A stretch of DNA of 64,000 bases from Poseidonocella pacifica (GCF_900111875.1 NZ_FOJU01000003.1:62001-126000); one strand, 5' to 3'; positions 54,454 to 63,877 are shown, counted from the first letter of the stretch. The notes: generated by a model from the letters alone, not told the origin. Program-made: numbers and translations.

Positions 54454-55773
54454 ATGGAAGAGTATCTCGCAGTCTACATGATCCTCGGCTTCATGGTCTT
54501 TTTGCTCATCGGCATGCCGGTCGGCATCGGTATCGCCGTCGCAGGTTTTGCCTTCGGCTGGATGGGATTTGGCGATTTTCTGTTCAACCTTGTTCCGTCC
54601 CGCATTTATGGCGTCGTGACCAAGTACGAATTTCTTGCGATCCCCCTCTTTGTCTACATGGGGGTGATGCTGGAGAAATCGCGCGTCGCGGAGGATATGC
54701 TCGAAGTCATCGGGCGTCTTTCGGGGCGGCTCAGCGGCGGCATGGGGGTCGCGCTGATCATCGTGGGCGTTCTCATGGGGGCCTCGACAGGCATCGTCGG
54801 AGCCACGGTCGTCACGCTCACCATGCTCACCATGCCCGTTCTTCTGAAACGCGGCTATGATGGCGGGCTTGCGGCCGGAGCTATCTGTGCCTCGGGGACA
54901 CTGGGCCAGATCATTCCCCCCTCGCTGGTCCTCATCCTGCTGGCGGACATCATGGGCGAAAGCGTCGGCACGCTTTTTGCCGCCTCCATGATGCCGGGAC
55001 TGATGCTGGCGGGTCTCTACATCGCCTTCATCCTACTGACCGGCAAATTCCGCCCCGACCTGATGCCCCCGATCCCCGAAGACGAGCGTGCGGAGATCCA
55101 GGGATGGGCCCTCGCGCGCAAGGCCCTGATGGCGATCACCCCGCCCCTGCTGCTTGTCGGCGGCGTCTTGGGCACGATCATCGCGGGCTTCGCCGCCCCG
55201 ACCGAGGCGGCCGGCGTTGGCGCGGTTCTCGCCATTCTCATCGCGGCGCTCTATGGGCGTCTCAACTGGGGCATGATCTGGGATGCGGCACAATCCGCGC
55301 TCAGGATTTCGGCAATGATCTTCTTTATCCTGATCGCGGCACAGGTTTTCTCGGTCGCGTTCCGGGGCCTCAATGGCGAAGATCTGGTACAGGATACTCT
55401 CGCGCTGCTGCCCGGCGGGGAAACCGGGGCGCTGCTGTTCCTGATGCTGCTGCTCTTCGTGCTCGGATTTTTCCTTGAATGGATCGAGATCAGCTACATC
55501 GCGCTCCCCCTGTTGCTGCCCTTCTTCAAGATGGCGGGGACGGATATGGTGTGGCTCGCGGCGCTTATCGCGCTGAACCTGCAAACCTCCTTCCTCACCC
55601 CTCCCTTCGGATGGGCTCTGTTCTTCCTCAAGGGTGCGGCCCCGCCCGGGGTGACGACGGGAATGATCTATCGCGGTGTCCTGCCCTTCATCGGGATACA
55701 GGTGCTGGCCTTGGTCCTGCTCTTCAAGGTTCCGGCCATTGCGACGTGGCTGCCGAACGCCATCGGCTGGTAA
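54454..55773 (+). CDS. dctM: TRAP transporter large membrane subunit
   Basis: A 439-residue DctM protein with about twelve spans. GASTGIVGATVVTLTMLTMP and LGQIIPPSLVLILLADIMGES are family marks, as is LQTSFLTPPFGWALFFLKG, typical of the large-ligand (mannitol/chloroaromatic-like) branch to which TakP transporters belong. Starts with ATG three bases after dctQ. Confidence 0.88.
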   Translation: MEEYLAVYMILGFMVFLLIGMPVGIGIAVAGFAFGWMGFGDFLFNLVPSRIYGVVTKYEFLAIPLFVYMGVMLEKSRVAEDMLEVIGRLSGRLSGGMGVALIIVGVLMGASTGIVGATVVTLTMLTMPVLLKRGYDGGLAAGAICASGTLGQIIPPSLVLILLADIMGESVGTLFAASMMPGLMLAGLYIAFILLTGKFRPDLMPPIPEDERAEIQGWALARKALMAITPPLLLVGGVLGTIIAGFAAPTEAAGVGAVLAILIAALYGRLNWGMIWDAAQSALRISAMIFFILIAAQVFSVAFRGLNGEDLVQDTLALLPGGETGALLFLMLLLFVLGFFLEWIEISYIALPLLLPFFKMAGTDMVWLAALIALNLQTSFLTPPFGWALFFLKGAAPPGVTTGMIYRGVLPFIGIQVLALVLLFKVPAIATWLPNAIGW

Positions 55774-55901
55774 ATCGGCGTGGGCGTGGCTCTGCCCCGC
55801 CCCGACGCTGTAACAAAAGAGTGGGGAACTCTGCTTGGCTTTTCTAGTTGTCTGCACATCGGCTCCGGCCAACCGTCACAGACAACAGAAAGCGAGAGCG
55901 A

Positions 55902-57938
55902 ATGCGGATCATGCATGTTGCCCTCGGCGGGTGCCTTTCGGCGCCGCCGGTGCCTTATGGCCTGACTGAAGATACCGGCGGCCATATCGCTTACATTCTC
56001 GGCGCGGCCCGTGCACAGGCGGCGTTGCCGGGTGTCAAATCCGTCGAGATCGTCACCCGACTTATCGAAGATCCTGCCTTGGGCGCACGCTACAGCGCCC
56101 CGGTTGAACCGCTCTGCCCCTACGCCGTGATCCGGCGTATCCGTACCCAGAACACCAAGTACCTCGAGAAGGAAGCGCTTGAAGCCGAACTGCCCGCGCT
56201 TCGCGCCGCCTTTCTTGCCATGCTGGAGCGGGGACAGCGGCCGGACGTACTGCATGCGCATTTCGCCGACGCCGCCGTGCTGTGCTTTGCCGCCGCCCAG
56301 CGTTTCGGCATTCGGTGGGTCTACACCCCCCATTCCCTCGGGCTTGGGCGTGGGGCCACTGATAGCGTCAGCGGTGCCTTGGAGCGACGGATCGAGCGGG
56401 AACAGGCCGCAATACGCCGTGCGGACGCGATCATCACCTCGTCGCGGGACGAAGCCGAGCGGCAGGTTCCGGCCTATGACGCGCAGGCCGCTGGGCGGGT
56501 CCTCCGGTTCAATCCCGGCCTGACCCAACCGGTGGGCGCGGGCCCCGAGCGCGCGAGAGACCTCATCGCACCATTCCTGCGCAAGCCCGAGAAACCTGCG
56601 ATCCTCGCAATTGCGCGTCCTGTCGCCAAGAAAAACCTCGCCGCGTTGGTCAGTGCTTATGCCGGATCGCCTGACCTTCAGGAGCGTGCGAACCTTGTGA
56701 TTGTTGCAGGGGTTCGGGCGGGCCTGACCGGAAATGCCTGCGCAACCAACCAAGTCATCTCTCAACTCTTTGATCTGGTGGACAAGCACGATCTCTGGGG
56801 CCGGGTCGCCTTGCCGCGCAAACACAATCCCGAGGATATCCCGTCCTTCTACGCTCTCGCCGCGCGCGGTGGCCTTTTCGTGAACCCGGCACTGCATGAG
56901 CCCTTTGGCCTGACCCTGATCGAAGCGGCACAGGCCGGTGTTCCGATCGCCGCGACCGATAATGGCGGGCCTGTCGATATTCTCGATCAACTGGGATATC
57001 CCGCCGACCGCCTCATCGATGCCGAGGACACAGGGTCGATCGCGCGCGCGTGCCTCGCCTCACTGAACGATCCCGCCCGAGAGGATCTGGCCGCAGAGGC
57101 GCAAGCCCGTGCAATAGAGCTGTTCAACTGGGATCGTTGGGCTGAGGATGTGCTGGAGGCATATCGTTCCTCGCCCCCGTTGGAATCCACCCCCGAAGCC
57201 CCCGAGCGCCTCCTCGTCAGCGACATCGACGGAACCTTGACCGGGTCGCGCGCAGGCGCTGCGGCCTTCGGTGCCTATCACGCTGAAGAGCGTGATCGTC
57301 TCGCCTTTGCTGTCGCCACGGGGCGCTCGATCAGTGAGGCGCGCCGCGTGTTGCAGCATTGGGCACTGCCGGAACCTGACGTATTCATCACCTCCGTCGG
57401 AACCGAAATCTGGAAGAAGAACGCATCTGGTGCGCTCACTCTCGATCAATCTTATGCGCGTGCGATCGGCCAGAACTGGCATCGCAGCGGCATCGCCAAG
57501 CTGCTCGGACGGCTGAACATCCCGATGCAGGCGAGCTACGAACAACGCGAGTGGAAACTCAGCGGTTTTGGCGACCGCGCCGATGCAGCCCTCATCCGGG
57601 AAGCATTGCTCTCCGAGGGGCTCACCGCCCACGTCATCCCCTCGCACGGACGGTTCATTGACGTGGTGCCGCAGAGCGCAGGGAAATGGGCGGCGGCGCG
57701 TCATGCCGCCGTTCTGTTCGGCCTGTCAGAGGGTGCCTGTATCTGCGCGGGCGACAGCGGGAACGATCTCGACATGCTGCGCCATAGCCCCGCCGCGATC
57801 CTGCCAGCGAACGCTCATTCAGAACTCAACGGGCTTGAGAACCCCGGTCTCTATCGGGCCTCGCGCCCCTATGCCGACGGGGTGATAGAGGGATTGCAGG
57901 CGCATCTCCCTCGGCACCTGTCCATGGCGGCGGAGTAG
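55902..57938 (+). CDS. Sucrose-phosphate-synthase-like glycosyltransferase fused to HAD phosphatase
   Basis: A 678-residue two-domain enzyme. Residues 1-430 are a GT-B fold family 4 transferase (TGGHIAYILGAARAQ, VYTPHSLGLGR, LAIARPVAKKNL, EPFGLTLIEA with the E-x7-E pattern) of the sucrose-/mannosylfructose-phosphate synthase type. Residues 435-678 are a HAD-IIB phosphatase (nucleophile Asp441 in VSDIDGTLTG, GDSGNDLDML). The pair suggests formation of a phospho-disaccharide and its direct dephosphorylation, giving sucrose, mannosylfructose or a similar solute. No signal peptide. First of four coupled genes, with the next starting three bases on. Confidence 0.82.
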   Translation: MRIMHVALGGCLSAPPVPYGLTEDTGGHIAYILGAARAQAALPGVKSVEIVTRLIEDPALGARYSAPVEPLCPYAVIRRIRTQNTKYLEKEALEAELPALRAAFLAMLERGQRPDVLHAHFADAAVLCFAAAQRFGIRWVYTPHSLGLGRGATDSVSGALERRIEREQAAIRRADAIITSSRDEAERQVPAYDAQAAGRVLRFNPGLTQPVGAGPERARDLIAPFLRKPEKPAILAIARPVAKKNLAALVSAYAGSPDLQERANLVIVAGVRAGLTGNACATNQVISQLFDLVDKHDLWGRVALPRKHNPEDIPSFYALAARGGLFVNPALHEPFGLTLIEAAQAGVPIAATDNGGPVDILDQLGYPADRLIDAEDTGSIARACLASLNDPAREDLAAEAQARAIELFNWDRWAEDVLEAYRSSPPLESTPEAPERLLVSDIDGTLTGSRAGAAAFGAYHAEERDRLAFAVATGRSISEARRVLQHWALPEPDVFITSVGTEIWKKNASGALTLDQSYARAIGQNWHRSGIAKLLGRLNIPMQASYEQREWKLSGFGDRADAALIREALLSEGLTAHVIPSHGRFIDVVPQSAGKWAAARHAAVLFGLSEGACICAGDSGNDLDMLRHSPAAILPANAHSELNGLENPGLYRASRPYADGVIEGLQAHLPRHLSMAAE

Positions 57939-57941
57939 ATC

Positions 57942-59099
57942 ATGCGCGACTTTCCCTCTAGCTCCCCCTCCGCCCCGATCGGGTATTTCGTTCACCACCA
58001 GGGGCGAGGCCACGCATTGCGCTGCGCCGCAGTGGTCAACGCATTGCCCGAACATCGGCCCGTAACGATCTTTTGTGCGCGGAACGATATCTTCCCCGCG
58101 ATGCGCCCCGGCGTCGAGATCAGGCAAATCCCTTCGCTTTTTGAACCACAGGGCGACGAGGCCCCGGGAATGGCTTCCGCGCCGGTGCCGGACACGCTCC
58201 ATTGCGCGCCGCTCGGCTGGCCTTCGATCCGAAACGCCATGGCGGAAATCACCTCGTGGTTCGCAGAGGCGAACCCGTCGCTCATGATCGGCGATGTCAG
58301 CGCCGAGCTTGCACAACTCTCGCGTATCTGTTCCGTCCCGCACGTCTCGGTATTGCAGCATGGAACCCGGAGCGATCCGGGCCATCAAGCTGGTTACGAT
58401 TGCTCTGTTGGGCTGCTCGCGCCGTTCTCAGAACGCCTTGCACAGCCTGACTGGACGCCGAGCATGCGAAAAAAGACACATTTCGCTGCTGGGCTCGGAG
58501 CCTCCACCAAACTGCCAAAGCGACAGACCGCGCGGGAGATGCTTGGGATACGTGAAGGAGAAACGCTAGTTCTTGTATTGTCGGGCGGCGGCGGCACGGG
58601 CTTTGCGCAGGCGCCTCTGGGCATCGGTGCGCGCGCTGTTCCCGATACCCGGTGGATCACCATCGGAACGGTTCAGCGAGACTGGCACGCAACTGAACCC
58701 GGGAACATTGAACATCATGGCTGGGTCGACACGCCGGATCTCTATCTCGCGGCGGCGGATGTCATCATCTCGTCGACCGGCAACAATACCTGCGCGCAGG
58801 TTCTAGCCACAGCTCGCCCATGGCTCGCCGTGCCGGAATGGCGGTATTTCGATGAGCAGGTCGAGAAGGCCCGCGCTCTTCAGGTCGCTGGGGCCGCCAC
58901 GATGCTCGGATCCTTGCCCAGTTCCGCGCAGGCGTGGCGTACGGTGATGCGCGACACCATCCGGGACCATGACCCACAACTTCAGCGGTCGCTGCTGGAT
59001 CGCTCGCCTGCCGAGGCTACGGCTGGCTGGCTCGAAGGGCTGATCGAAGATCTGTGGCAAGGCGCTGCACAAACCTCTCTTGAAAGGACCATCGCATGA
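57942..59099 (+). CDS. GT-B glycosyltransferase, MurG/GT28-like
   Basis: A 385-residue protein with a GT-B layout. The N-terminal YFVHHQGRGHALRCAAVVNAL has the Gly-rich loop of GT28-like enzymes, and the C-terminal half shows VLVLSGGGGTGFAQ, HGWVDTPDLYLAAADVIIS and a nucleotide-sugar site in STGNNTCAQVLATARPWLAVP. The acceptor is unknown. It overlaps the next gene by four bases. Confidence 0.75.
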   Translation: MRDFPSSSPSAPIGYFVHHQGRGHALRCAAVVNALPEHRPVTIFCARNDIFPAMRPGVEIRQIPSLFEPQGDEAPGMASAPVPDTLHCAPLGWPSIRNAMAEITSWFAEANPSLMIGDVSAELAQLSRICSVPHVSVLQHGTRSDPGHQAGYDCSVGLLAPFSERLAQPDWTPSMRKKTHFAAGLGASTKLPKRQTAREMLGIREGETLVLVLSGGGGTGFAQAPLGIGARAVPDTRWITIGTVQRDWHATEPGNIEHHGWVDTPDLYLAAADVIISSTGNNTCAQVLATARPWLAVPEWRYFDEQVEKARALQVAGAATMLGSLPSSAQAWRTVMRDTIRDHDPQLQRSLLDRSPAEATAGWLEGLIEDLWQGAAQTSLERTIA

Positions 59100-60070
59100 A
59101 AAGGATATCCGCCCTCACCATCGCGGCCGGCCGTGAAACGCACCTTGCGAATGTCATAGAGGGGTTCTCCCGTCAGGACCTTCTGCCTGATGAATTGATC
59201 ATCGGCGTGATGCAGGACTCTCCATACGAGGATCTGCCTGCGGCCCCGTTCCCGGTGCGGCAAATCTCCCTTGGGGGTCGGGATCTCAACCTCTCGGCCG
59301 CGCGAAACGCCGTGGCAGAAGCCGCAACGGGCGACCTGCTGGCCTTCGTCGATGTCGACTGTATCCCCGCGCCGAGTTTCCTCGCCGACTATGCAAATGT
59401 GACGGATGAGGCGCAGGGGATCTTGATGGGCGAGGTGTCCTACCTTCCGAAAGGTGCGGCGGACAACGGCGTTGATTACCCGCTCTTTGACGAGGTTGGA
59501 GAGAAACATTCCGACCGCGCGGCACCGCCCAAGAACCCCTACGCCGCCTGTGAGGACTACCGCTGTTTCTGGTCCCTGAACTTCGCCATTGGCCGCGCCG
59601 CGTGGGAAGCTATCGGCGGTTTCGACGAACGCTATGTCGGTTATGGCGGCGAGGACACGGACTTTGGCCGCACCGCAGAGGCACGCGACGTGCCGATCTG
59701 GTGGGTCCGCGGCGCGCGGGTCTATCATCAGCATCACGCGCACTGCATGCCCCCCATCCATCACGTCGCCTCCGTAGTGCGTAATGCGGAGGTGTTCGCC
59801 TCCAAATGGGGGCATCGCACCATGGAACACTGGCTCTATGCGTTTCAGTTAATGGGTCTCATCGAGAGTAATGAGACGGGTATCCGAATTCTGCGTGAGC
59901 CGAATGAAGCGGATTTCGCGCTCTGCCGCCAGACCGACGCGCCCTATGCAAACACGCGCCGGGTTCTCGATATCCTGCAAGGCATTGACCGCGAAGGGAC
60001 GTCCAACGCCACTCGCACTGCCGAAGTGGATGCAGCCCAAACCCGCCTGACACATATCGCTGCGGAGTAG
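59096..60070 (+). CDS. Family 2-type glycosyltransferase with galactosyltransferase-like C-terminus
   Basis: A 324-residue GT-A enzyme. ISALTIAAGRETHLANVIEG starts the fold; LAFVDVDCIPAPSF holds the DVD metal motif; the C-terminal GGFDERYVGYGGEDTDFGRT matches the Glyco_transf_7C domain with its catalytic ED pair. Sugar and acceptor unknown. The start overlaps the upstream stop, and the stop has a GGAG that serves the next gene. Confidence 0.8.
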   Translation: MKRISALTIAAGRETHLANVIEGFSRQDLLPDELIIGVMQDSPYEDLPAAPFPVRQISLGGRDLNLSAARNAVAEAATGDLLAFVDVDCIPAPSFLADYANVTDEAQGILMGEVSYLPKGAADNGVDYPLFDEVGEKHSDRAAPPKNPYAACEDYRCFWSLNFAIGRAAWEAIGGFDERYVGYGGEDTDFGRTAEARDVPIWWVRGARVYHQHHAHCMPPIHHVASVVRNAEVFASKWGHRTMEHWLYAFQLMGLIESNETGIRILREPNEADFALCRQTDAPYANTRRVLDILQGIDREGTSNATRTAEVDAAQTRLTHIAAE

Positions 60071-60072
60071 AG

Positions 60073-61206
60073 ATGCGCATCGCCGTCGTAGCCCACCTGC
60101 GCCACCCCATCGCGCCTCCATTTCCCGGTGGAATCGAGGCCCATACGTGGCACCTTTGCCGTGGTTTGCGTGCGCGTGGGCACGACGTGACGCTCTTTGC
60201 CTCGGGCGACAGCGATGCGGGCGTTCCCCTTCGCTCCCTACTGCGCAAACACTATGAAATCCGCTACCCGTGGCACCGCTACCGCGCGACGCCCGAATTG
60301 ACCGCAGTTCTCGATGAGGCCTACGCAGGCGCGCTTGCAGAGTTGTCGGGCGGGGGCTTTGACGTCGTACACAACAACTCGCTCCACCGGTTCATTCCCC
60401 GCCTTGCCCGCCGAGACCGGATCCCGATGGTGACCGCACTGCACGTGCCGCCATTCGATGTGTTATCCCGCGCTGTCGCGAGCGGTATCGCACCGTGGAG
60501 CCGTATGACGGTATGTTCCACGGCCCATGGCCGCAGTTGGTGGCCGCTGGCCCTTCCCGATAGCGCGAGTGTCGTTCGCAACGGGATCGACCTTGAGGCA
60601 TGGCCCTTCGCTCCTGCCCCGGGTCATGGCGCGGTATGGGCGGGCCGGTTGACCGAGACGAAAGGGCCGCACTTGGCAATAGAGGCGGCCCGCATCGCGG
60701 GTGTCCCCCTGACACTCTATGGACCTTTGGAAGATCGCCGGTACTTCGACACCGAAATCGCCCCCCGCCTTGGCGGCGGCATCTCCTATGGCGGGCATCT
60801 GCAGGGCGCTGCGCTGGCCGAAGCATTCGGGCGGGCGGCTCTCTGCGTCTTCACACCGCTCTGGGATGAACCGTTCGGGCTGGTCGCCGCCGAAGCGATG
60901 GCGTGCGGCCTCCCCATCGCGGCGACCGATATGGGCGCCGCTGGCGAAGTCATCGGAGATGCAGGCTCATTGGCTCCAGCAGGCGATGCTGCGGCTCTGG
61001 CCAAGGCGATCCAAGACGCGGCAGAGATTCCGCGTGATATTCCGAGGCACCGGGTCGAGCGCTTTTTCTCCATCGAAAGAATGCTTGATGGATATGAAGC
61101 CGCCTACCGGCAAGCGATTGCGGCACAAGACACTCCCGCCCCCAATGTCGAATTCGCCCCGCATGAGCTTCCGCCCCGCGCGTTCGCCATCGCGGCGGCG
61201 GAATGA
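60073..61206 (+). CDS. Family 4 glycosyltransferase
   Basis: A 377-residue GT-B enzyme. PPFPGGIEAHTWHLCRGLRARGHDV is the donor-independent N-terminal loop, VWAGRLTETKGPHLAIEA carries the Arg/Lys pair for phosphate, and EPFGLVAAEAMACGLPI the E-x7-E motif. Fourth and last gene of the coupled set; no polymerase or flippase gene follows in the window, so the product may be a soluble or lipid-linked small glycan. Confidence 0.82.
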   Translation: MRIAVVAHLRHPIAPPFPGGIEAHTWHLCRGLRARGHDVTLFASGDSDAGVPLRSLLRKHYEIRYPWHRYRATPELTAVLDEAYAGALAELSGGGFDVVHNNSLHRFIPRLARRDRIPMVTALHVPPFDVLSRAVASGIAPWSRMTVCSTAHGRSWWPLALPDSASVVRNGIDLEAWPFAPAPGHGAVWAGRLTETKGPHLAIEAARIAGVPLTLYGPLEDRRYFDTEIAPRLGGGISYGGHLQGAALAEAFGRAALCVFTPLWDEPFGLVAAEAMACGLPIAATDMGAAGEVIGDAGSLAPAGDAAALAKAIQDAAEIPRDIPRHRVERFFSIERMLDGYEAAYRQAIAAQDTPAPNVEFAPHELPPRAFAIAAAE

Positions 61207-61240
61207 TCCCGGGCGGAACCCACCTATGCGGATGCGCTGC

Positions 61241-61258
61241 GGCCCCACCCTGGGGGCC
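61241..61258. terminator. Possible bidirectional stem-loop
   Basis: GGCCCC and GGGGCC with a six-base loop lie between the converging ends of the GT4 gene (61206) and the sulfotransferase gene (61259). Short stem and no T tract, so weak support. Confidence 0.3.
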
Positions 61259-62047
61259 TCAGCGCGCGGGCAGTGCCCTAAGAATTTCGCCTACGTCGCG
61301 ACGAGTGGCGCCCAGCATGTGTTGCACGATCGGCGACCACGCCGCCACGTGCCCCTGACCGCCATACCCCCACTGCGCGCAAGCTCCAAGCTCCTCTTCG
61401 TCAAGATCCCAAACCGGATAGTTCGCGTTCCGGTTGGAAATGTCGCGCGGGGTCGGTGCGGCATGATCCAAATCGAGAAATCGGGCGATTGCCGCGGTGA
61501 TATCACCCGGAGCAGCGACAAGGTCTTCGTACCTTAGCACCAGCACGTTGTGCAGATAGGGCAGATCCGCCCGTAACTGATCGTGCGCCGCAATCCAATG
61601 TGCAACAGCCTCCGCTCGGGTCATCTCCACCCATTTGGCGACCGCCCCTGCCACGGCCTGTGGATGCCGCAGGATCACGACAAACTGCGCGAGCGGAAAC
61701 AACTGCTGATAAAGGCGCATCCGCGTGAGGTTGACCGGCGATTTCTCCACCCTCCACCGTGCACGCGGGTCGAACCAAGCGTTCCAGTCGGAGCGGAGCC
61801 GTTCGCGCGTCTCCAGCGTATCATAGCGCCCGCCCTCCACGTGGTGTTGTGCAGGATCGGTGGCGAAATGCATCGGCCTGCCATGCGCGGCCGTGTGCGG
61901 TATGGCACCTTGCAGATACACACCTTCCTGTTCAGGAACGGGCGCGCCGCGAATGCCCGAGACGTCCGGGAAATCAGCGATCAAGTCAGCCAGAAGGGAG
62001 GTGCCGGACCGATGAAGCCCCGCGACGAACACATAGCGCGGCGTCAT
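61259..62047 (-). CDS. Sulfotransferase-family protein
   Basis: A 262-residue protein with the PAPS-binding signatures: 5'-phosphosulfate loop YVFVAGLHRSGTSLLADLI at the start and 3'-phosphate site FVVILRHPQAVAGAV near residue 120, then VLVLRYEDLVAAP. Such enzymes sulfate glycans or small molecules. It converges on the glycosyltransferase cluster and could decorate its product, though the opposite strand means separate control. Overlaps the Crp/Fnr gene by four bases. Confidence 0.82.
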   Translation of the reverse strand: MTPRYVFVAGLHRSGTSLLADLIADFPDVSGIRGAPVPEQEGVYLQGAIPHTAAHGRPMHFATDPAQHHVEGGRYDTLETRERLRSDWNAWFDPRARWRVEKSPVNLTRMRLYQQLFPLAQFVVILRHPQAVAGAVAKWVEMTRAEAVAHWIAAHDQLRADLPYLHNVLVLRYEDLVAAPGDITAAIARFLDLDHAAPTPRDISNRNANYPVWDLDEEELGACAQWGYGGQGHVAAWSPIVQHMLGATRRDVGEILRALPAR

Positions 62048-62775
62048 CGAGGGATCCGCATGATTTCCAGATAGGCCGGATCAAAATGGCTCAGCTCTCG
62101 CAAGCGGGGAAGATCGGGCAGCTTAACACGCCCCTCGGACCATTCCAGCAAGCCGCGCGCCCGCAGGTCCTGTACCGATCGGTTTATGTGCACGCGCGAA
62201 AGCCCCAGGATGGAGGCAAGGTCGGCCTGATCAAGCGGGAGGGTAAAGCTGTTTCCAAAGATCAGCCCGGCGAGCCGCAGCCGCGTTTCCAGCTCACAGA
62301 AAAGATGACCGATCCGTTCGACGGCACGCAGTCCAGCATTGGCCGTGAACCACATGCGGTTGATCTTGGCGTCGATCAGCGTTGTCATCCATAGAAGCCG
62401 CGTAAGATGCGGGAACTCTTCCGTCAGCGTACGAAGGTCCTGCGTCGTGTAGAAATGCACCGTGCAGCGCCCTTGGGCCACGACCGAGTGATCGAGATCG
62501 CCCAGAACGAAGCCGTGCAGATCGACCAGATCGCCCGGAATATGCAGCGCCGATACGATGGAGGTGCCGGCCAGAGGGCGCTGAACTCGCTTGGCCATTC
62601 CGCCGACGATCAGACAACTTTCCGGGGGCGTCCGGCCGGCGGCGATGATCACCGCGCCGGGGCGAAACTCCTCTCGCCGGGCGGGCAGCGCATGAAGCGC
62701 GGCGCGCTCTTCGGGGCTGAGCGTATCACGCGCTTCGAGTAGATGGACGAGCCTATTCGTCAGGGCCTCTGTCAT
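62044..62775 (-). CDS. Crp/Fnr-family regulator
   Basis: A 243-residue regulator with a cyclic-nucleotide-binding-like N-terminal barrel (PGDLVDLHGFVLGDLDHSVV) and a C-terminal helix-turn-helix (LDQADLASILGLSRVHINRSVQ). No Fnr cysteines, so it is not an oxygen sensor. ATG 62775 is the start, with CGGAG before it. Proteins of this subgroup are numerous in Rhodobacteraceae; the ligand is unknown. It is cotranscribed with the sulfotransferase. Confidence 0.85.
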   Translation of the reverse strand: MTEALTNRLVHLLEARDTLSPEERAALHALPARREEFRPGAVIIAAGRTPPESCLIVGGMAKRVQRPLAGTSIVSALHIPGDLVDLHGFVLGDLDHSVVAQGRCTVHFYTTQDLRTLTEEFPHLTRLLWMTTLIDAKINRMWFTANAGLRAVERIGHLFCELETRLRLAGLIFGNSFTLPLDQADLASILGLSRVHINRSVQDLRARGLLEWSEGRVKLPDLPRLRELSHFDPAYLEIMRIPR

Positions 62776-62877
62776 ATGTAACTCCGGGGTCTGTTTCCCG
62801 GTTGATCTAGCGCGCACAGCGCGGAGGTCACGCCCACGCGCGCAGAGAGAGACATGGGAGCGAGACCCTGGGCGGGA

Positions 62878-63852
62878 TCAGTCCGCAAAGGCCTCGCGGA
62901 TTTCCGTCGTTGGCGTGTCAGCCCCGAGCAGAGCACTCAGGCGAAGCCGCGCCTTCACGGGCTGTAGGCTCCCGGCAAAGATGACCCCGGCCTCCGCCAG
63001 CGTTGTCCCGCCTGAATCTCCGCCATAGACCGGTTGCACGCGGCCTTCGGCGCAGCGGGACGCGACAACCACCGGAACGCCGCGGTCGACCAGGCGCCGC
63101 GCGGCATCCGCAAATCCCTTCGGTGCATTACCACGCCCGAATGCCGCGAGGACGACACCGCTTACATTCGCGTCGGCACAGTAATCGAGGTATTTCGGCG
63201 TGCTACCCATGCCCAGAAGGATGAGTTCCACATCCGGATCCAGTACAGAGGTCGCCAAGACCTCGCGTGCAGGCCGCTGCCGATAGAGATGAACCACAGA
63301 GCCATCCACCTCACCCAGCTTCCCCAACCCCGGCGACCGAAACGTATCGACCCGAGAGGTGTGAACCTTCGTCACCTCGCGCGCTGCGTGGAAATCCCCC
63401 TCAAAGAGGATCACGGCCCCCTGCCCGCGCAACGCAGGAGATGCGGCGCAGCGGATCGCATCGGCGATGTTCCGCGGGCCATCGGTATCCGGTGTCCCGG
63501 CATGCCGCTGCGCGCCCGTGAAGACCACTGGTTTGTCCGATCTGACCAACAAATCGGCGAGATAGGCGCTCTCTTCCATGGTGTCTGTTCCATGGGCCAC
63601 GACCACGCCCGCCACCTCGTCCTCCTCCAGCACACGGTCGATGGTTGCGCAAAGGCGATGGATCGTGGCGAGGTCGAGGGCATAGCTGCCCACCGCGTCG
63701 AAATTCTCGACCCGCAGGTCAATCCCCTCGGGGCGCGTATGCAACGCTTCGAGCAGGGAATCCCCCGTCAGGCCAGCGGTCACCGGACCGCCCGGCGTGG
63801 CGGCAAACGAAGCAATGGTTCCGCCAGTGGCGATCACGGTCACGGTTGTCAT
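62878..63852 (-). CDS. ansA: Asparaginase
   Basis: A 324-residue L-asparaginase. Both active-site Thr motifs are present: VIATGGTIASF at residues 5-15 and VVAHGTDTMEE near residue 85, with GAQRHAGTPDTDGPRNI following. No signal peptide, so cytoplasmic. It converts asparagine to aspartate and ammonia. Start ATG 63852 with AAGGAAG; the 44 codons of open frame upstream overlap the preceding gene's end. Confidence 0.88.
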   Translation of the reverse strand: MTTVTVIATGGTIASFAATPGGPVTAGLTGDSLLEALHTRPEGIDLRVENFDAVGSYALDLATIHRLCATIDRVLEEDEVAGVVVAHGTDTMEESAYLADLLVRSDKPVVFTGAQRHAGTPDTDGPRNIADAIRCAASPALRGQGAVILFEGDFHAAREVTKVHTSRVDTFRSPGLGKLGEVDGSVVHLYRQRPAREVLATSVLDPDVELILLGMGSTPKYLDYCADANVSGVVLAAFGRGNAPKGFADAARRLVDRGVPVVVASRCAEGRVQPVYGGDSGGTTLAEAGVIFAGSLQPVKARLRLSALLGADTPTTEIREAFAD

Positions 63853-63877
63853 GGTGGGGTCTTCCTTTGCCTGAACC

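Noticed and set aside
57920-61206. Shared C-terminal Ala-Ala-Glu endings of three glycosyltransferase genes
   Set aside because: In the first and third genes the codons hold a GGAG just before the stop that serves as ribosome binding site of the next gene, so the likeness follows from DNA constraint; the fourth case alone is weak.
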